Of a stretch of DNA of 64,000 nucleotides, positions 1 to 10,934 are shown one piece after another. Origin of the DNA: Microbacterium sp. LWS13-1.2 (GTDB taxonomy: Bacteria; Actinomycetota; Actinomycetes; Actinomycetales; Microbacteriaceae). The stretch covers positions 4,092,001 through 4,156,000 of the forward strand of contig NZ_CP151632.1 of assembly GCF_040144835.1 (NCBI RefSeq), read 5' to 3'. The translations under genes were made by a program, and so were the position numbers. How positions within the stretch are numbered: the first letter of the stretch is position 1; the number at the start of each line of letters is the position of its first letter. The notes under the pieces were generated by a model. That model saw only the letters and a program-made list of their open reading frames with translations. It was not told the origin of the DNA and made no database searches.

Positions 1-946
1 CGCCGCCGGTGACGGTGAGCGCCCCGCCGCGGCGGACCGCACGAGCACCCATCAGGGAGAGGATGTCGGTGAGCATGGCGCCAGGCTGCGTCGAGTGGGC
101 CGGCCAGCCGGTGACCGACACGGAGCCGCCGACGACCATCGCGGCGGCGAGGAACGGCGCGGCGTTCGACAGGTCGGGCTCGATGGCGACGTCCTTGCCG
201 CGGATAGGCCCCGCCGGCACGATCCATTCGCCGACGCCCGGACGCTCGACGTGCACGCCGCGGTGAGCGAGGGCCTCGACGGTCATGTCGATGTGCGGAA
301 TGCTGGGAAGCCGATCCCCCGAGTGGCGGAGCTGCAGGCCGACGTCGAATCGCGGGGCGGCCAGAAGCAGGCCCGACACGAATTGGCTCGAGGCGCTGGC
401 GTCGATCGTGACCTCGCCGCCGCGGACGTGGCCATGCCCGCGGATGCTGAACGGCAGTGCCCAGTGGCCGCCGTCGTCGATGTCGACCCCGACGTCGCGC
501 AGCGCCGTGATCATCGCGCCCATCGGGCGGTGCAACGCGCTCTCGTGCGCCGTGACGGTGACGTCGCCGCGGGCGAACCCGCCGAGCCCGGCGACGAAGC
601 GCATGACGGTGCCGGCCTGTCCGCAGTTCACCTCGGTGCCGCCGCGCAGCGGCCACACCGGAGTCACCTCGATGTCGTCGCCATACCGCCCGGTGCCGGG
701 GACCAGCTCGATCCCGACGCCGAGCGAGCGCAGCGCGTCGATCATGCGAGCCGAATCGTCGGAGTGCAGCGGGGCGATGAGGCGGCTCGGAGCGTCGGCG
801 AGAGAGGCGAGGATGAGCTCGCGATTCGTCAGCGACTTCGAGCCGGGGACGGTCACCGTCGCGTGCAGCGGCCCGTCCGCCACCGGAGCGTGCCAGTGGC
901 CGCGCCCGATCGGCGCGGAGGTCGGGGAATACGCGTCGGCTGTCAT
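1..946 (-). CDS. aroA: 3-phosphoshikimate 1-carboxyvinyltransferase (EPSP synthase), 3' end outside window
   Basis: This enzyme joins shikimate-3-phosphate and phosphoenolpyruvate in the sixth step of the cytosolic shikimate pathway. About 315 codons are visible of a family usually 420-460 residues long; the C-terminus lies beyond base 1. Family marks are GSKSLTNR at residues 35-42 (substrate Lys and Ser), [11 protein letters not shown] at 107-117, SSQFVSG at 186-192 and [10 protein letters not shown] around 256-265, which contains the catalytic Asp. The ATG at 946 follows a minus-strand TAGGGT (960-955) by eight bases, so the transcript is probably nearly leaderless. The gene is divergent from the sigma factor at 1111. 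Identity is secure; only the end is missing. Confidence 0.95.
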   Translation of the reverse strand, partial: MTADAYSPTSAPIGRGHWHAPVADGPLHATVTVPGSKSLTNRELILASLADAPSRLIAPLHSDDSARMIDALRSLGVGIELVPGTGRYGDDIEVTPVWPLRGGTEVNCGQAGTVMRFVAGLGGFARGDVTVTAHESALHRPMGAMITALRDVGVDIDDGGHWALPFSIRGHGHVRGGEVTIDASASSQFVSGLLLAAPRFDVGLQLRHSGDRLPSIPHIDMTVEALAHRGVHVERPGVGEWIVPAGPIRGKDVAIEPDLSNAAPFLAAAMVVGGSVSVTGWPAHSTQPGAMLTDILSLMGARAVRRGGALTVTGG

Positions 947-1110
947 CGGGTTCTACCCTACTGAACCCGGTCGACAGTGGCCGGGAGCCACCCACTGAGC
1001 GGAGCCGGATGTTCGCCACTCTCGATCGCCTCGATCTCGAAGCGCCGCTGCACAGCGAGCCCGTCGTGCGGGTCCCGGGCGGCGTGCAAGCCGCCGCCGT
1101 AGACTGGCGC

Positions 1111-1722
1111 GTGATGAGCGACCCGATCGACCAGACGGACCAAGTGCAGGATCCGCGTGCGCAGTTCGAAGAGCAGGCACTGCCCTTCATGGACCAGTTG
1201 TACGCGGCCGCCATGCGCATGACTCGCAACCCCGCGGACGCGGCAGATCTGGTGCAGGAGACTTTCGTCAAGGCGTTCGCGTCGTGGAAGACCTTCACCC
1301 AGGGCACGAACCTCAAGGCGTGGCTGTACCGCATCCTGACGAACACCTACATCAACACGTATCGCAAGAAGCAGCGCGAGCCGTACCAGGGCACGATCGA
1401 CGACCTCGAGGACTGGCAGCTCGGCGGCGCCGAGTCGACCACCGCGTCGAGCACCCGCTCGGCCGAGGCCGAGGCCATCGACCACATGCCCGCGTCGGTC
1501 GTGAAGGACGCGCTGCAGTCCATCCGGGAGGACTTCCGGCTGGCGGTGTACCTCGCCGACGTCGAGGGCTTCGCGTACCAGGAGATCGCCGACATCATGA
1601 AGACCCCCATCGGCACGGTCATGAGCCGCCTGCATCGTGGCAGGCGGATGCTTCGTGAGCTGCTGGCCGACTACGCAAGAGAGCGCGGCATCGCGACTGC
1701 CGCCACGAGGAGCACGAAATGA
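1111..1722 (+). CDS. sigR: RNA polymerase ECF sigma factor, SigR/SigH (redox stress) type
   Basis: A group-4 sigma factor of about 203 residues that directs RNA polymerase to oxidative and thiol-stress promoters. Region 2 covers the first half ([14 protein letters not shown] then [12 protein letters not shown]), and region 4 is at the end ([23 protein letters not shown], given here only as a landmark pattern split over residues ~155-177). GTG at 1111 is chosen because TAGACT at 1100-1105 lies five bases upstream, the leaderless arrangement seen repeatedly here; ATG at 1114 is the alternative. The reading frame is open further upstream to 1009, but that part lacks family similarity. The stop overlaps the downstream ZAS anti-sigma gene (ATGA), which supports assignment to the SigR/SigH branch. 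Confidence 0.92.
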   Translation: MMSDPIDQTDQVQDPRAQFEEQALPFMDQLYAAAMRMTRNPADAADLVQETFVKAFASWKTFTQGTNLKAWLYRILTNTYINTYRKKQREPYQGTIDDLEDWQLGGAESTTASSTRSAEAEAIDHMPASVVKDALQSIREDFRLAVYLADVEGFAYQEIADIMKTPIGTVMSRLHRGRRMLRELLADYARERGIATAATRSTK

Positions 1723-1961
1723 CCGACTGCGGCTGTGAGAAGGCGCGGCGCGACCTGGAGGAGTACCTGCGCCACGAGGTCTGCAAGACCGAGCAGAGCG
1801 ACATCGCCGAGCACCTGGAGCACTGCGCGGGCTGCCGCGACGAGGCCCTAGTGGCGCGCACCCTCACCGAAGTGGTGGCGCGGGCGTGCAAGGAGAGTGC
1901 ACCCGAAGAGCTGCGCGATCAGGTGCTGGCGAAGCTCCGGGCGGTCCAGGCGGCGCATTGA
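1719..1961 (+). CDS. rsrA: Zinc-binding anti-sigma factor, RsrA/RshA type
   Basis: An 80-residue ZAS-family anti-sigma factor. The signature H-x3-C-x2-C is at H32, C36 and C39, with N-terminal C4 and C6. In characterised RsrA proteins these residues hold zinc, and oxidation to a disulfide releases the sigma factor. The ATG overlaps the sigma-factor stop by four bases, so the two proteins are probably made by coupled translation in near-stoichiometric amounts. H19 and C22 could also contribute to metal or redox behaviour. The partner is inferred from adjacency. The transcript probably ends before the convergent kinase gene whose stop is at 1980. Confidence 0.92.
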   Translation: MTDCGCEKARRDLEEYLRHEVCKTEQSDIAEHLEHCAGCRDEALVARTLTEVVARACKESAPEELRDQVLAKLRAVQAAH

Positions 1962-1979
1962 CGCCTCTGGCGCCGGCGG

Positions 1980-2885
1980 TCAGCCGGCGGGCGTGAAGAT
2001 GGTGAGTGCGCCGGGCGCGACGTCGACCGTCAGCGGCAGCGCGCCGATCGGGTCTCCGTCCGCATAGGCGGTCACGCCCGGCGACGAGAGCCGCACCGAG
2101 CGCACCCGCCGGATCGACACCCCGGGCACCGTGCCGTGCGTGCCGCGGTAGACGCGCGGCAGCAGTCTCAGCAGACGCAGGCGGCCGGCGGGACGGACCA
2201 GCACGAGATCGAGCAGGCCGTCGGCCGGGTCGGCGTCCGGGCAGATCGGGATGCCGCCGCCATATGTGCGCCCGTTTCCCACCGTCGCCATCACGAGGTC
2301 GCCGCGCTGCTGCACCCGGGTGCCGTCGGCGAGCTCGAGCTCGACCTCGTACGGGATGCCGGCCAGCGTCAGGAACTCGACGAGGATCGCGATGTTGTAC
2401 CGGGAGCCGCCTCGCGGCCACCGCATCGCGTTGGCGCGGTCGTTGACCTTCGAGTCGAAGCCGCTGGCGAGGACGGACCCGAAGTAACGGGTCGAGCCGT
2501 CGTCGCGCGTGACGCGCGCCAGGTCGATGCGGCGCGTGCGGCCGCCTGCGATCGCGTCGGCGGCCGCGGCGACGTCGAGCTCTCGCAGCCCGAGCGTGGC
2601 TGCGACGTCGTTGCCGCTGCCCGACGGCACGATTCCCAGCGGGATCCCGGTGCCGGCGACCTCCTGGATCGCGAGGTTCACGGTGCCGTCGCCCCCCGCG
2701 ACGGCGACGGCATCCACTCCGACCTGGATCGCGGCGCGCAGCAGCGCGGATGATTCCGCCGCGCTCCCGCCGCTGAGGATCGAGGTCTGCACCCCGTGGG
2801 TGCGCAGCCGCTCGGCAGCCTGGGTCGCGGCTCCCGTGTGGGCGCCCGCCCGCGCGGCGGGGTTGACCAGGAGGGCGACCTTCAT
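1980..2885 (-). CDS. Diacylglycerol/lipid kinase family protein (DagK/YegS-like)
   Basis: A 301-residue lipid kinase that probably phosphorylates diacylglycerol or a related lipid at the inner face of the membrane. GGDGTVN at residues 64-70 is the nucleotide-binding loop and GIVPSGSGND at about 84-93 the second family motif; DPADGLLDLVLV near residue 215 belongs to the C-terminal beta-sandwich. The ATG at 2885 overlaps the stop of the flavoprotein gene (ATGA), so the two form an operon. That partner resembles alkyl-dihydroxyacetonephosphate synthase, which suggests a glycerolipid role. The exact substrate cannot be read from sequence; sphingosine- or ceramide-kinase-like activities are alternatives. 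Confidence 0.88.
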   Translation of the reverse strand: MKVALLVNPAARAGAHTGAATQAAERLRTHGVQTSILSGGSAAESSALLRAAIQVGVDAVAVAGGDGTVNLAIQEVAGTGIPLGIVPSGSGNDVAATLGLRELDVAAAADAIAGGRTRRIDLARVTRDDGSTRYFGSVLASGFDSKVNDRANAMRWPRGGSRYNIAILVEFLTLAGIPYEVELELADGTRVQQRGDLVMATVGNGRTYGGGIPICPDADPADGLLDLVLVRPAGRLRLLRLLPRVYRGTHGTVPGVSIRRVRSVRLSSPGVTAYADGDPIGALPLTVDVAPGALTIFTPAG

Positions 2886-4546
2886 GCGGGATCGGCCGGC
2901 GTGGTGACGAGGGTGCCCGGGTTCATGATCCCGGCGGGGTCGAGGACTGCCTTCACCGCGCGGAGCACCTCGAGGCCGAGCGCGCCGATCTCCGCCTCGA
3001 GATACGGGCGGTGATCGCGGCCGACTGCGTGGTGGTGGGTGATCGTGCCGTGAGCGTCTCCGATCGCCCGGGAAGCGGCATCCTTCGCCCGCGCCCACTG
3101 GCCCTGCGGGTCGTCGGTGAGCGCCGCGACCACCGTGAAGTAGAGCGAGGCGCCCGCCGGGTACACGTGCGAGATGTGGCACAGCACGATCGGCTTGGTG
3201 CCCGTCGCGGTGAGGCTCTCGGTCAGCGCGGCGGTGACGGCGCGCTTGAGCGCCGGCAGGTTCGCCCACGTCGTCGCCGTCTCGAGTGTTTCGGCGAGGA
3301 CGCCGACGTCCATCAGCGTGTCGCGCAGCGCGGGAGACGCGAAGCGCCCACGCTCCCACGAGCGGGCCGGATCCTCGCCGCGCGACGTCGCCCCGTGTGC
3401 GGTGAGGACGGAGTCGAGATCATCGCGCGCAGCCTCGGCGTCCGCTGACGTCGTGCCTTCGAAGGTCGCGACGGCCAGGCATCCGCGCAGCCGGGTGAGG
3501 TGGCCGCCCATCGCGGCGTTCACGCGCGTCTCGGTCTCGTCGCTGAGCCGGAGGACGGTGGGACGGATGCCGCGCTGCGTGGCCTCGCGGAACGCCGCCG
3601 ATCCGGACGCGAAGTCGGGGAAGGACCATGCCCGGTACGCGGTCGCCGCGGGGATGGGCCTCACGCGCACGGTGATCTCGGTGAGCACGCCGAACGCGCC
3701 CTCCGAGCCCAGGAGGAGCTGCCGCAGGTCGGGGCCGGCGGCGCTGGCGGGGGAGCGGCCGAGGCTGAGATCACCAGCCGGCGTGGCGGCGCGGAGGGCG
3801 TGGACGAGGTCGTCGAAGCGGCCGTAGCCGCGCGAGGCCTGGCCGCTCGACCGCGTCGCGGCGTAGCCGCCGAGCGAGGCGTAGGCGAAGCTCTGCGGGA
3901 AGTGGCCGAGGGTCAAGCCGTGCTCAGCGAGCAGCTCCTCGGCCTGCGGACCGGTCGTGCCGGCCCCGAAGGTGGCCAGGAGCGACACCTCGTCGAGCGC
4001 GAGGAGGGCAGCGGTCCGGCTGAGGTCCAGCGCGATCACGGCGCGGTGCGCTCCGCGCACGGGATCGACCCCGCCGACGACCGATGTGCCGCCGCCGAAG
4101 GGGACGACGGCGATCCCGCGCTCCGTGCAGAGCCGCAGCACGGCGCCGACCTCGTCGTGACCGGCAGGGCAGGCGACGGCGTCGGGGGCGGCCTGGGGAT
4201 CGTCGAGGCGGCGGCGCAACAGGTCGGGCGTGCTCTTCCCGCCGAGGTGACTCATCCGCACGGCGTCATCGCGCGTCGCGTGCGCGCTGCCCACGATCGC
4301 CGCGAGGGCGTCGAGGTCGGCGTCCGCGAGCTGCGAGGGTGCGAGGACCGGCGCCGCGCGATGCGGCACCGGATGCGCCTTGCCGGGCAGGAGTGTCGCG
4401 ACGATCGCCTTCGCTGCGGCCGGGAGGCGCGCGGGCTCGTCGCCCCAGGCATCCCATCGGCCGCGAGGGCGCGGCGCGGGGATCGCGAGCGGACGCGGCG
4501 GGGGGGCAGGGTCGCTCGAAGTGTCGGTGTGCGCCGTCGCAGCCAT
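2882..4546 (-). CDS. FAD-binding oxidase/alkyldihydroxyacetonephosphate synthase-like flavoprotein
   Basis: A 554-residue VAO/PCMH-family flavoprotein. The FAD-binding motif PFGGGTSVVGG is at about 149-159, and HHHAVGRDH at 504-512 matches the active-site histidine cluster of alkyl-DHAP synthase, the enzyme that creates the ether bond in ether lipids. The C-terminal DPAGIMNPG is typical of the FAD-linked oxidase family. ATG at 4546 is preferred to the ATG at 4564 because the minus-strand hexamer CATACT lies six bases before it. The gene is divergent from a TetR regulator and shares its operator region, and it overlaps the lipid kinase downstream. Ether-lipid synthesis is plausible but other alkyl/aryl-linked oxidations are possible. 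Confidence 0.85.
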   Translation of the reverse strand: MAATAHTDTSSDPAPPPRPLAIPAPRPRGRWDAWGDEPARLPAAAKAIVATLLPGKAHPVPHRAAPVLAPSQLADADLDALAAIVGSAHATRDDAVRMSHLGGKSTPDLLRRRLDDPQAAPDAVACPAGHDEVGAVLRLCTERGIAVVPFGGGTSVVGGVDPVRGAHRAVIALDLSRTAALLALDEVSLLATFGAGTTGPQAEELLAEHGLTLGHFPQSFAYASLGGYAATRSSGQASRGYGRFDDLVHALRAATPAGDLSLGRSPASAAGPDLRQLLLGSEGAFGVLTEITVRVRPIPAATAYRAWSFPDFASGSAAFREATQRGIRPTVLRLSDETETRVNAAMGGHLTRLRGCLAVATFEGTTSADAEAARDDLDSVLTAHGATSRGEDPARSWERGRFASPALRDTLMDVGVLAETLETATTWANLPALKRAVTAALTESLTATGTKPIVLCHISHVYPAGASLYFTVVAALTDDPQGQWARAKDAASRAIGDAHGTITHHHAVGRDHRPYLEAEIGALGLEVLRAVKAVLDPAGIMNPGTLVTTPADPA

Positions 4547-4556
4547 GGCGACAGTA

Positions 4557-4579
4557 TGACACATTCTGTATGGTTGTCA
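4557..4579. promoter_or_regulatory. Divergent promoter with probable TetR operator
   Basis: Inverted arms TGACA (4557-4561) and TGTCA (4575-4579) lie 13 bases apart, centred between the two divergent genes. The plus-strand TATGGT (4569-4574) sits six bases before the tetR ATG, and the minus-strand CATACT overlaps the left arm. A repressor bound here would cover both -10 elements, so the TetR protein probably controls itself, GlpD and the divergent flavoprotein/kinase pair. Confidence 0.6.
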
Positions 4580-4580
4580 C

Positions 4581-5164
4581 ATGGCCGATGGAGCGCTCGA
4601 CACGGAGACCGCGATCCTGGACGCCGCGCTGGCGGAGGTGCTGGCGCACGGAATCCGCCGGACGACGGCATCCGACATCGCCCGTCGCTGCGGAATCGCA
4701 CGGCAGACGCTGTACCGCTACTGGCCCGACGCGCAGGCGGTCTTCGCCGCCCTCGTCACGCGAGAGCTCGTGGCGGCACTTCCCGCGGGCGAGCGCGAGT
4801 GCACCGACCTCGATGAACTCGCCGCTCTGCTGGTCGAGACCGCCGACCGGGTGCGCCGGCTGCCGCTCGTCGACCGGCTGCGCGACACCGATCCTGAGCT
4901 CTTCGCGCACTACATCCTCGACCGGCTCGGCACGAGCCAGCGGGCCATTCACGCCGAGACCGCCCGGCGCATCGCCGCCGGGCAGCGAGCCGGCTATGTG
5001 CGTCCGGGCGACTCCGCCCAGCTGGCCGCGATGGTGCTGCTCATCGCGCAGTCCGCCGTGCAGTCCGCACCGCTGGTGGCGGAGTGGCTGCCGGACGACG
5101 CCTGGCGCACCGAGCTCGGGCACGCGCTGCGCGGCTACCTCTCACCCTCCGGCGAGCAGACCCG

Positions 5165-5168
<4 letters not shown>
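4581..5168 (+). CDS. TetR/AcrR family transcriptional regulator
   Basis: A 195-residue regulator with an N-terminal TetR helix-turn-helix at about residues 25-52 (TTASDIARRCGIARQTLYRY). The C-terminal part is helical and divergent, as usual for ligand-binding domains of this family. ATG 4581 follows TATGGT by six bases, so the message is probably leaderless. The stop overlaps glpD by ATGA. The divergent neighbour is a lipid flavoprotein and the shared intergenic region contains a dyad, so autoregulation and control of the lipid cluster are likely. The ligand is unknown; a fatty acyl or glycerophosphate derivative would fit the context. Confidence 0.88.
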
Positions 5169-6724
<1,556 letters not shown>

Positions 6725-6741
6725 GGGCACCGACGTGGAGG

Positions 6742-6853
6742 GTCCTCAATTGAGGACAGGAGCCGAGACGAGGGTCGACACGCCGTGGCGGGGTCCGCAT
6801 CTCGGCGCAGCTCCTCAACTGAGGACCGTTCCCGTTCTCCTCGACTGAGGACC
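6742..6853. repeat. Three palindromic repeats, TCCTCAANTGAGGA type
   Basis: The 309-base gap between glpD and kgd holds three near-identical palindromes: GTCCTCAATTGAGGAC at 6742-6757 (perfect), TCCTCAACTGAGGACC at 6812-6827 and TCCTCGACTGAGGACC at 6838-6853. The first two bound a segment of about 55 bases. The outer half-sites resemble the inverted ends of the insert at 43899-43996. This looks like a small REP-like or non-autonomous palindromic element. No gene is visible here. Confidence 0.65.
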
Positions 6854-6974
6854 GCACCCATCTGCTCGCAGCGGACCGGCGTCGAGTGGCTCCGGGGTTG
6901 GCAGGAATCCGTCCCAGGACGGCGGCGAGGACCGTCGAGGTGGAGACGACGACGCCCACGGGCTGACGCGATCA

Positions 6975-7014
6975 GGCCCCGGACGCGTCCTCAGGGAGGA
7001 GGGCGTCCGGGGCC
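6975..7014 (-). terminator. Hairpin terminator after kgd
   Basis: A perfect 12-bp inverted repeat, GGCCCCGGACGC (6975-6986) and GCGTCCGGGGCC (7003-7014), with a 16-base loop, begins 20 bases after the kgd stop. It has no clear U-tract, which is common for actinobacterial terminators. It may also stop read-through from glpD. Confidence 0.75.
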
Positions 7015-7033
7015 GGATCGGCGAACTCGTGGC

Positions 7034-10000
7034 CTAGACCGTGAGCGCCTGCTGCATGATGGCGGCCTGCTCGGCGGCGTGCACCTTGGGCGATCCGGTC
7101 GCAGTCGATGCCGCGGACGCCCGCGAGACGCGGCTGATGGTGCGGCCACGCAGGTGCTTCACGACCTCGAGCGCGATGAACGGCCACGCACCCTGGTTCT
7201 CGGGCTCGTCCTGCACCCACACCAGCTCGGCGTTCGGGTACGAGTCGATGACGGCGTTGAGCTCTTCGACCGGGGCCGGGTAGTACTGCTCCAGGCGGAC
7301 GAGCGCGATCGTCGGGTTAGGGTTCTTCTCCAGCTCGGCGCGCAGATCCCAGTGGATCTTGCCGGCGTGCAGCAGCACGCGCTTGACGGCGGACTTGTCG
7401 ACGCCGCGGTCGTCGTCGAGCACCGGCTCGAACCTGCCGGTGAGGAAGTCGTCGACCGGGCTCGTCGCCCCGCGCAGGCGCAGCATCGCCTTGGGCGTGA
7501 ACACGATGAGCGGGCGGCGGGGACGCGCGTACGCCTGGCGGCGCAGCAGGTGGAAGTACGAGGCGGGCGTGGACGGCCGCGCGACCGTCATGTTGTCCTG
7601 CGCGCACATCTGCAGGTACCGCTCGATGCGTGCCGACGAGTGATCGGGGCCCTGACCCTCGTAGCCGTGGGGGAGGAGCAGCACGACGCTCGACTGCTGG
7701 CCCCACTTCTGGTCCGCCGACGAGATGAACTCGTCGACGACCGACTGCGCGCCGTTGCCGAAGTCGCCGAACTGCGCTTCCCACAGCACCAGCGAATCGG
7801 CGCGCTCGACCGAGTAGCCGTACTCGAAAGCCATCGCCGCGTACTCGCTGAGCAGCGAGTCGTAGACGTAGAACCGGCCCTGGTCCTCACTGAGGTTCGT
7901 GAGCGGGATCCACTCCTGGCCGTTGGAGCGGTCGTGGAGCACGGCGTGCCGCTGCACGAACGTGCCGCGACGCGAGTCCTGGCCGGCGAGGCGGACGTTG
8001 GTCTTCTCGAGCAGCAGCGAGCCGAAGGCCAGCAGCTCGCCGAAGCCCCAGTCGATCGAGCCGTTGCGGCTCATGTCGAGCCGCTTGTCGAGCAACTGCT
8101 GCAGCTTGTTGTGGACCGTGAAGCCCTCGGGCTTGTTGACGAAGGTGTCGCCGATGAGGCTGATCATCTCGCGCGAGACGCCCGTGGTGTCGGGCTCGCC
8201 GGCCGCGGGCTGGGCGGCGGCGGCCTCCGGGGCGACCACCGGCGACGAGCCGGTCTCGGCCGCATGGGTCTCGGCGAAGGCGATCTCGAGGCGGTTCTGG
8301 AAGTCCTGCTTCGCCTTCTCGTACTCCTCCTCGGTGATGTCGCCGCGGCCGACGAGGGCCTCGGTGTACAGTCGGCGCACGGAGCGCTTCGCCTCGATGA
8401 GGTTGGTCATGAGCGGCTGCGTCATCGAGGGGTCGTCGCCCTCATTGTGTCCGCGGCGGCGGTAGCAGACGAGATCGACGACGACATCGCGATGGAAGCG
8501 CTCGCGGTAGGCGAAAGCCAGCTGGGCGACCCGCGTCACGGCTTCGGGATCGTCGCCGTTCACGTGGAAGATCGGCGCCTGGATCGTCTTGGCGACGTCG
8601 GTGGCGTACACCGAGGTGCGCGCGTCGGTGGGCGTCGTGGTGAAGCCGACCTGGTTGTTGACGACCACGTGCACCGTGCCGCCCGTGCGGTAGCCGCGCA
8701 GCTGCGACATCTGCAGAGTCTCGACGACGACGCCCTGGCCGGAGAAGGCCGCGTCGCCGTGCACGAGGATCGGCAGCCAGGTGAAGGTGCCGATCGGCTT
8801 GCGGTCCTGCTTCGCACGGACGATGCCCTCGAGCACTCCGTCGACCGTCTCGAGGTGCGAGGGGTTCGCGGCGAGGTACACCGGCAGCTCGGACCTGTTG
8901 TCTGCGACGAACGTGCCCTCGGTGCCGAGGTGGTACTTGACGTCGCCCGATCCGCTCTTCGAGCCGATGGCGACGGACCCCTCGAACTCGCGGAACACCT
9001 GGCCGTAGGTCTTGCCGGCGATGTTGGTCAGCACGTTGAGGCGGCCGCGGTGGGCCATGCCGATCGCGGCGCCGTCGAGGCCGGCCTCGGCCGCACCCTG
9101 CAGGATCTCGTCGAGGAGGGGGATCAGCGACTCGCCGCCCTCGAGGCTGAAGCGCTTCTGCCCGACGTACTTCGTCTGCAGGAACGTCTCGAACGCCTCG
9201 GCCTGGTTGAGCTTGTCGAGGATGCGCAGCTGCTCGTCGTGACCGGGCTTCTGGTACTTGATCTCGACGTTCTCCTGGAACCACGCGCGCTGCCCGGGGT
9301 CCTGGATGTGCATGTATTCGATGCCGATCGTGCGGCAGTAGGAGTCGCGCAGCACACCGAGGATGTCGCGGAGCTTCATCTGACGCTTGCCGCCGAACCC
9401 GTTCGTGACGAACTCGCGGTCGAGGTCCCAGAACGTCAGGCCGTGGTTCTCGATCTCCAGGTCGGGGTGCGTGCGCTGCACGTACTCGAGCGGGTCGGTG
9501 TCGGCCATCAGGTGGCCGCGGACGCGGAACGAGTTGATGAGCTCCTGCACCCGCGCGGTCTTGTCGACGCGCTCGGCGAGGTCGACGTTGATGTCGGCGG
9601 CCCAGTGGATCGAGGCGTACGGGATGCGCAGCGCCGCGAAGATGTCGTCGTAGAAGCCGCGCTGGCCGATGAGCAGCTCGTGCACCTTCTTGAGGAACTC
9701 GCCCGAGCCCGCACCCTGGATGACGCGGTGGTCGTACGTGCTGGTGAGCGTGATCGTCTTGCCGATCGCGAGCTCGTTGAGCGTCTTGTCGCTCGCGCCC
9801 TGGAACTCGGCGGGGTACTCGAGCGCACCGGCGCCGACGATGCAGCCCTGCCCCTTCATGAGGCGCGGCACCGAGTGGACGGTGCCGATGCCGCCGGGGT
9901 TGGTCAGCGAGATCGTGGTGCCCTGGAAGTCCGCGGCGGTCAGCTTGTTGCCGCGAGCGCGGACGACGAGGTCCTCGTAGGTCGTGAGGTATTCGTTGAA

Positions 10001-10756
10001 CGTGAGCTGCTCGGCGCGCTTGATGCTCGGCACGAGCAGGGCCCGGGTGCCGTCAGGGCGCGGCAGGTCGATCGCGATGCCGAGGTTGATGTGCGCCGGG
10101 GCGACGACGGACGGCTTGCCGTCGATCTCGGCGTAGAACACGTTCTGGCTCGGGAACTCCTTGAGCGCCTGGATGATCGCCCAGCCGATGAGGTGCGTGA
10201 AGCTCACCTTGCCGCCGCGCGTGCGCGACATGTGGTTGTTGATGACGATGCGGTTGTCGATCATCAGCTTGGCCGGCACGGTGCGCACGCTCGTCGCGGT
10301 CGGAACCGTCAGCGACTCGTCCATGTTCGCCGCGAGCGTCTTCGGCATGCCCTTGAGCGTCGTGACGACGTCGGCCTGCGGCTGGGGCTGCTCCGTCGAG
10401 GACGACGGCTGGGCCTTGGGTGCCTGCGCCGGGATCGGCTGCGGTGCGGCCGGGCGCGCGGTGGTGCGCGCCACCGGCTGTGCGCCGATCACGGGGATCG
10501 GGGCGGTCACCGGTCGGGGCTCCTCGGATGCCGCCGGCGGGGTTGCTCCCGCGGCCGGGGTCTCCGGAGCCGGCGCGGAAGGCGCCGTCGGTGCTGCGCC
10601 GTCGGCAGGGTGGTAGGCCTCGAGAACGGGCCACCACGCCTTGTCGACGGAGTTCCGGTCGATTTTGAACTGTTCGTACAGTTCCTCGACGAGCCACTCG
10701 TTGGCTCCGAACTCTCCCTCGTTCGAAACCCCGACGCCCGTCACCTGGCTCGACAC
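7034..10756 (-). CDS. kgd: Multifunctional 2-oxoglutarate decarboxylase/dehydrogenase E1-E2 (Kgd/OdhA)
   Basis: A 1240-residue TCA-cycle enzyme with the actinobacterial fusion layout. The N-terminal helix (SNEGEFGANEWL) is followed by an Ala/Pro linker at about 52-125, an E2-type acyltransferase domain ending in TYDHRVIQGAGSGEF with active-site H343, and a long ThDP-dependent E1 domain containing CYRRRGHNEGDDPS. Length matches mycobacterial Kgd and corynebacterial OdhA (about 1220-1230). The GTG at 10756 gives the conserved family N-terminus; the frame stays open to 10819, but the extra residues are not family-like. It works with E3 and is usually controlled by a GarA/OdhI-type FHA protein, not present in this window. 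Confidence 0.95.
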   Translation of the reverse strand: MSSQVTGVGVSNEGEFGANEWLVEELYEQFKIDRNSVDKAWWPVLEAYHPADGAAPTAPSAPAPETPAAGATPPAASEEPRPVTAPIPVIGAQPVARTTARPAAPQPIPAQAPKAQPSSSTEQPQPQADVVTTLKGMPKTLAANMDESLTVPTATSVRTVPAKLMIDNRIVINNHMSRTRGGKVSFTHLIGWAIIQALKEFPSQNVFYAEIDGKPSVVAPAHINLGIAIDLPRPDGTRALLVPSIKRAEQLTFNEYLTTYEDLVVRARGNKLTAADFQGTTISLTNPGGIGTVHSVPRLMKGQGCIVGAGALEYPAEFQGASDKTLNELAIGKTITLTSTYDHRVIQGAGSGEFLKKVHELLIGQRGFYDDIFAALRIPYASIHWAADINVDLAERVDKTARVQELINSFRVRGHLMADTDPLEYVQRTHPDLEIENHGLTFWDLDREFVTNGFGGKRQMKLRDILGVLRDSYCRTIGIEYMHIQDPGQRAWFQENVEIKYQKPGHDEQLRILDKLNQAEAFETFLQTKYVGQKRFSLEGGESLIPLLDEILQGAAEAGLDGAAIGMAHRGRLNVLTNIAGKTYGQVFREFEGSVAIGSKSGSGDVKYHLGTEGTFVADNRSELPVYLAANPSHLETVDGVLEGIVRAKQDRKPIGTFTWLPILVHGDAAFSGQGVVVETLQMSQLRGYRTGGTVHVVVNNQVGFTTTPTDARTSVYATDVAKTIQAPIFHVNGDDPEAVTRVAQLAFAYRERFHRDVVVDLVCYRRRGHNEGDDPSMTQPLMTNLIEAKRSVRRLYTEALVGRGDITEEEYEKAKQDFQNRLEIAFAETHAAETGSSPVVAPEAAAAQPAAGEPDTTGVSREMISLIGDTFVNKPEGFTVHNKLQQLLDKRLDMSRNGSIDWGFGELLAFGSLLLEKTNVRLAGQDSRRGTFVQRHAVLHDRSNGQEWIPLTNLSEDQGRFYVYDSLLSEYAAMAFEYGYSVERADSLVLWEAQFGDFGNGAQSVVDEFISSADQKWGQQSSVVLLLPHGYEGQGPDHSSARIERYLQMCAQDNMTVARPSTPASYFHLLRRQAYARPRRPLIVFTPKAMLRLRGATSPVDDFLTGRFEPVLDDDRGVDKSAVKRVLLHAGKIHWDLRAELEKNPNPTIALVRLEQYYPAPVEELNAVIDSYPNAELVWVQDEPENQGAWPFIALEVVKHLRGRTISRVSRASAASTATGSPKVHAAEQAAIMQQALTV

Positions 10757-10934
10757 GCTGAATCGCCTGCTTTCATCGGTGAAGTTCTGGGATGCGCGCG
10801 GGGCGCTGAAAGCCCGCACACGCGACGGTTAAGCCTAGCCCAGTCTGCGCGGGCCGTTCCGGCCCCACCGGCTGCGGAGGCTGAAAGAATCCGCAGGATT
10901 ATCCGCACAGGAACTGTCACTACCCTTGGCGCTC

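Noticed and set aside
1009..1110. A longer start for the SigR-type sigma factor at 1009
   Set aside because: The 34 extra residues have no sigma-factor similarity and would include the probable -10 element TAGACT.
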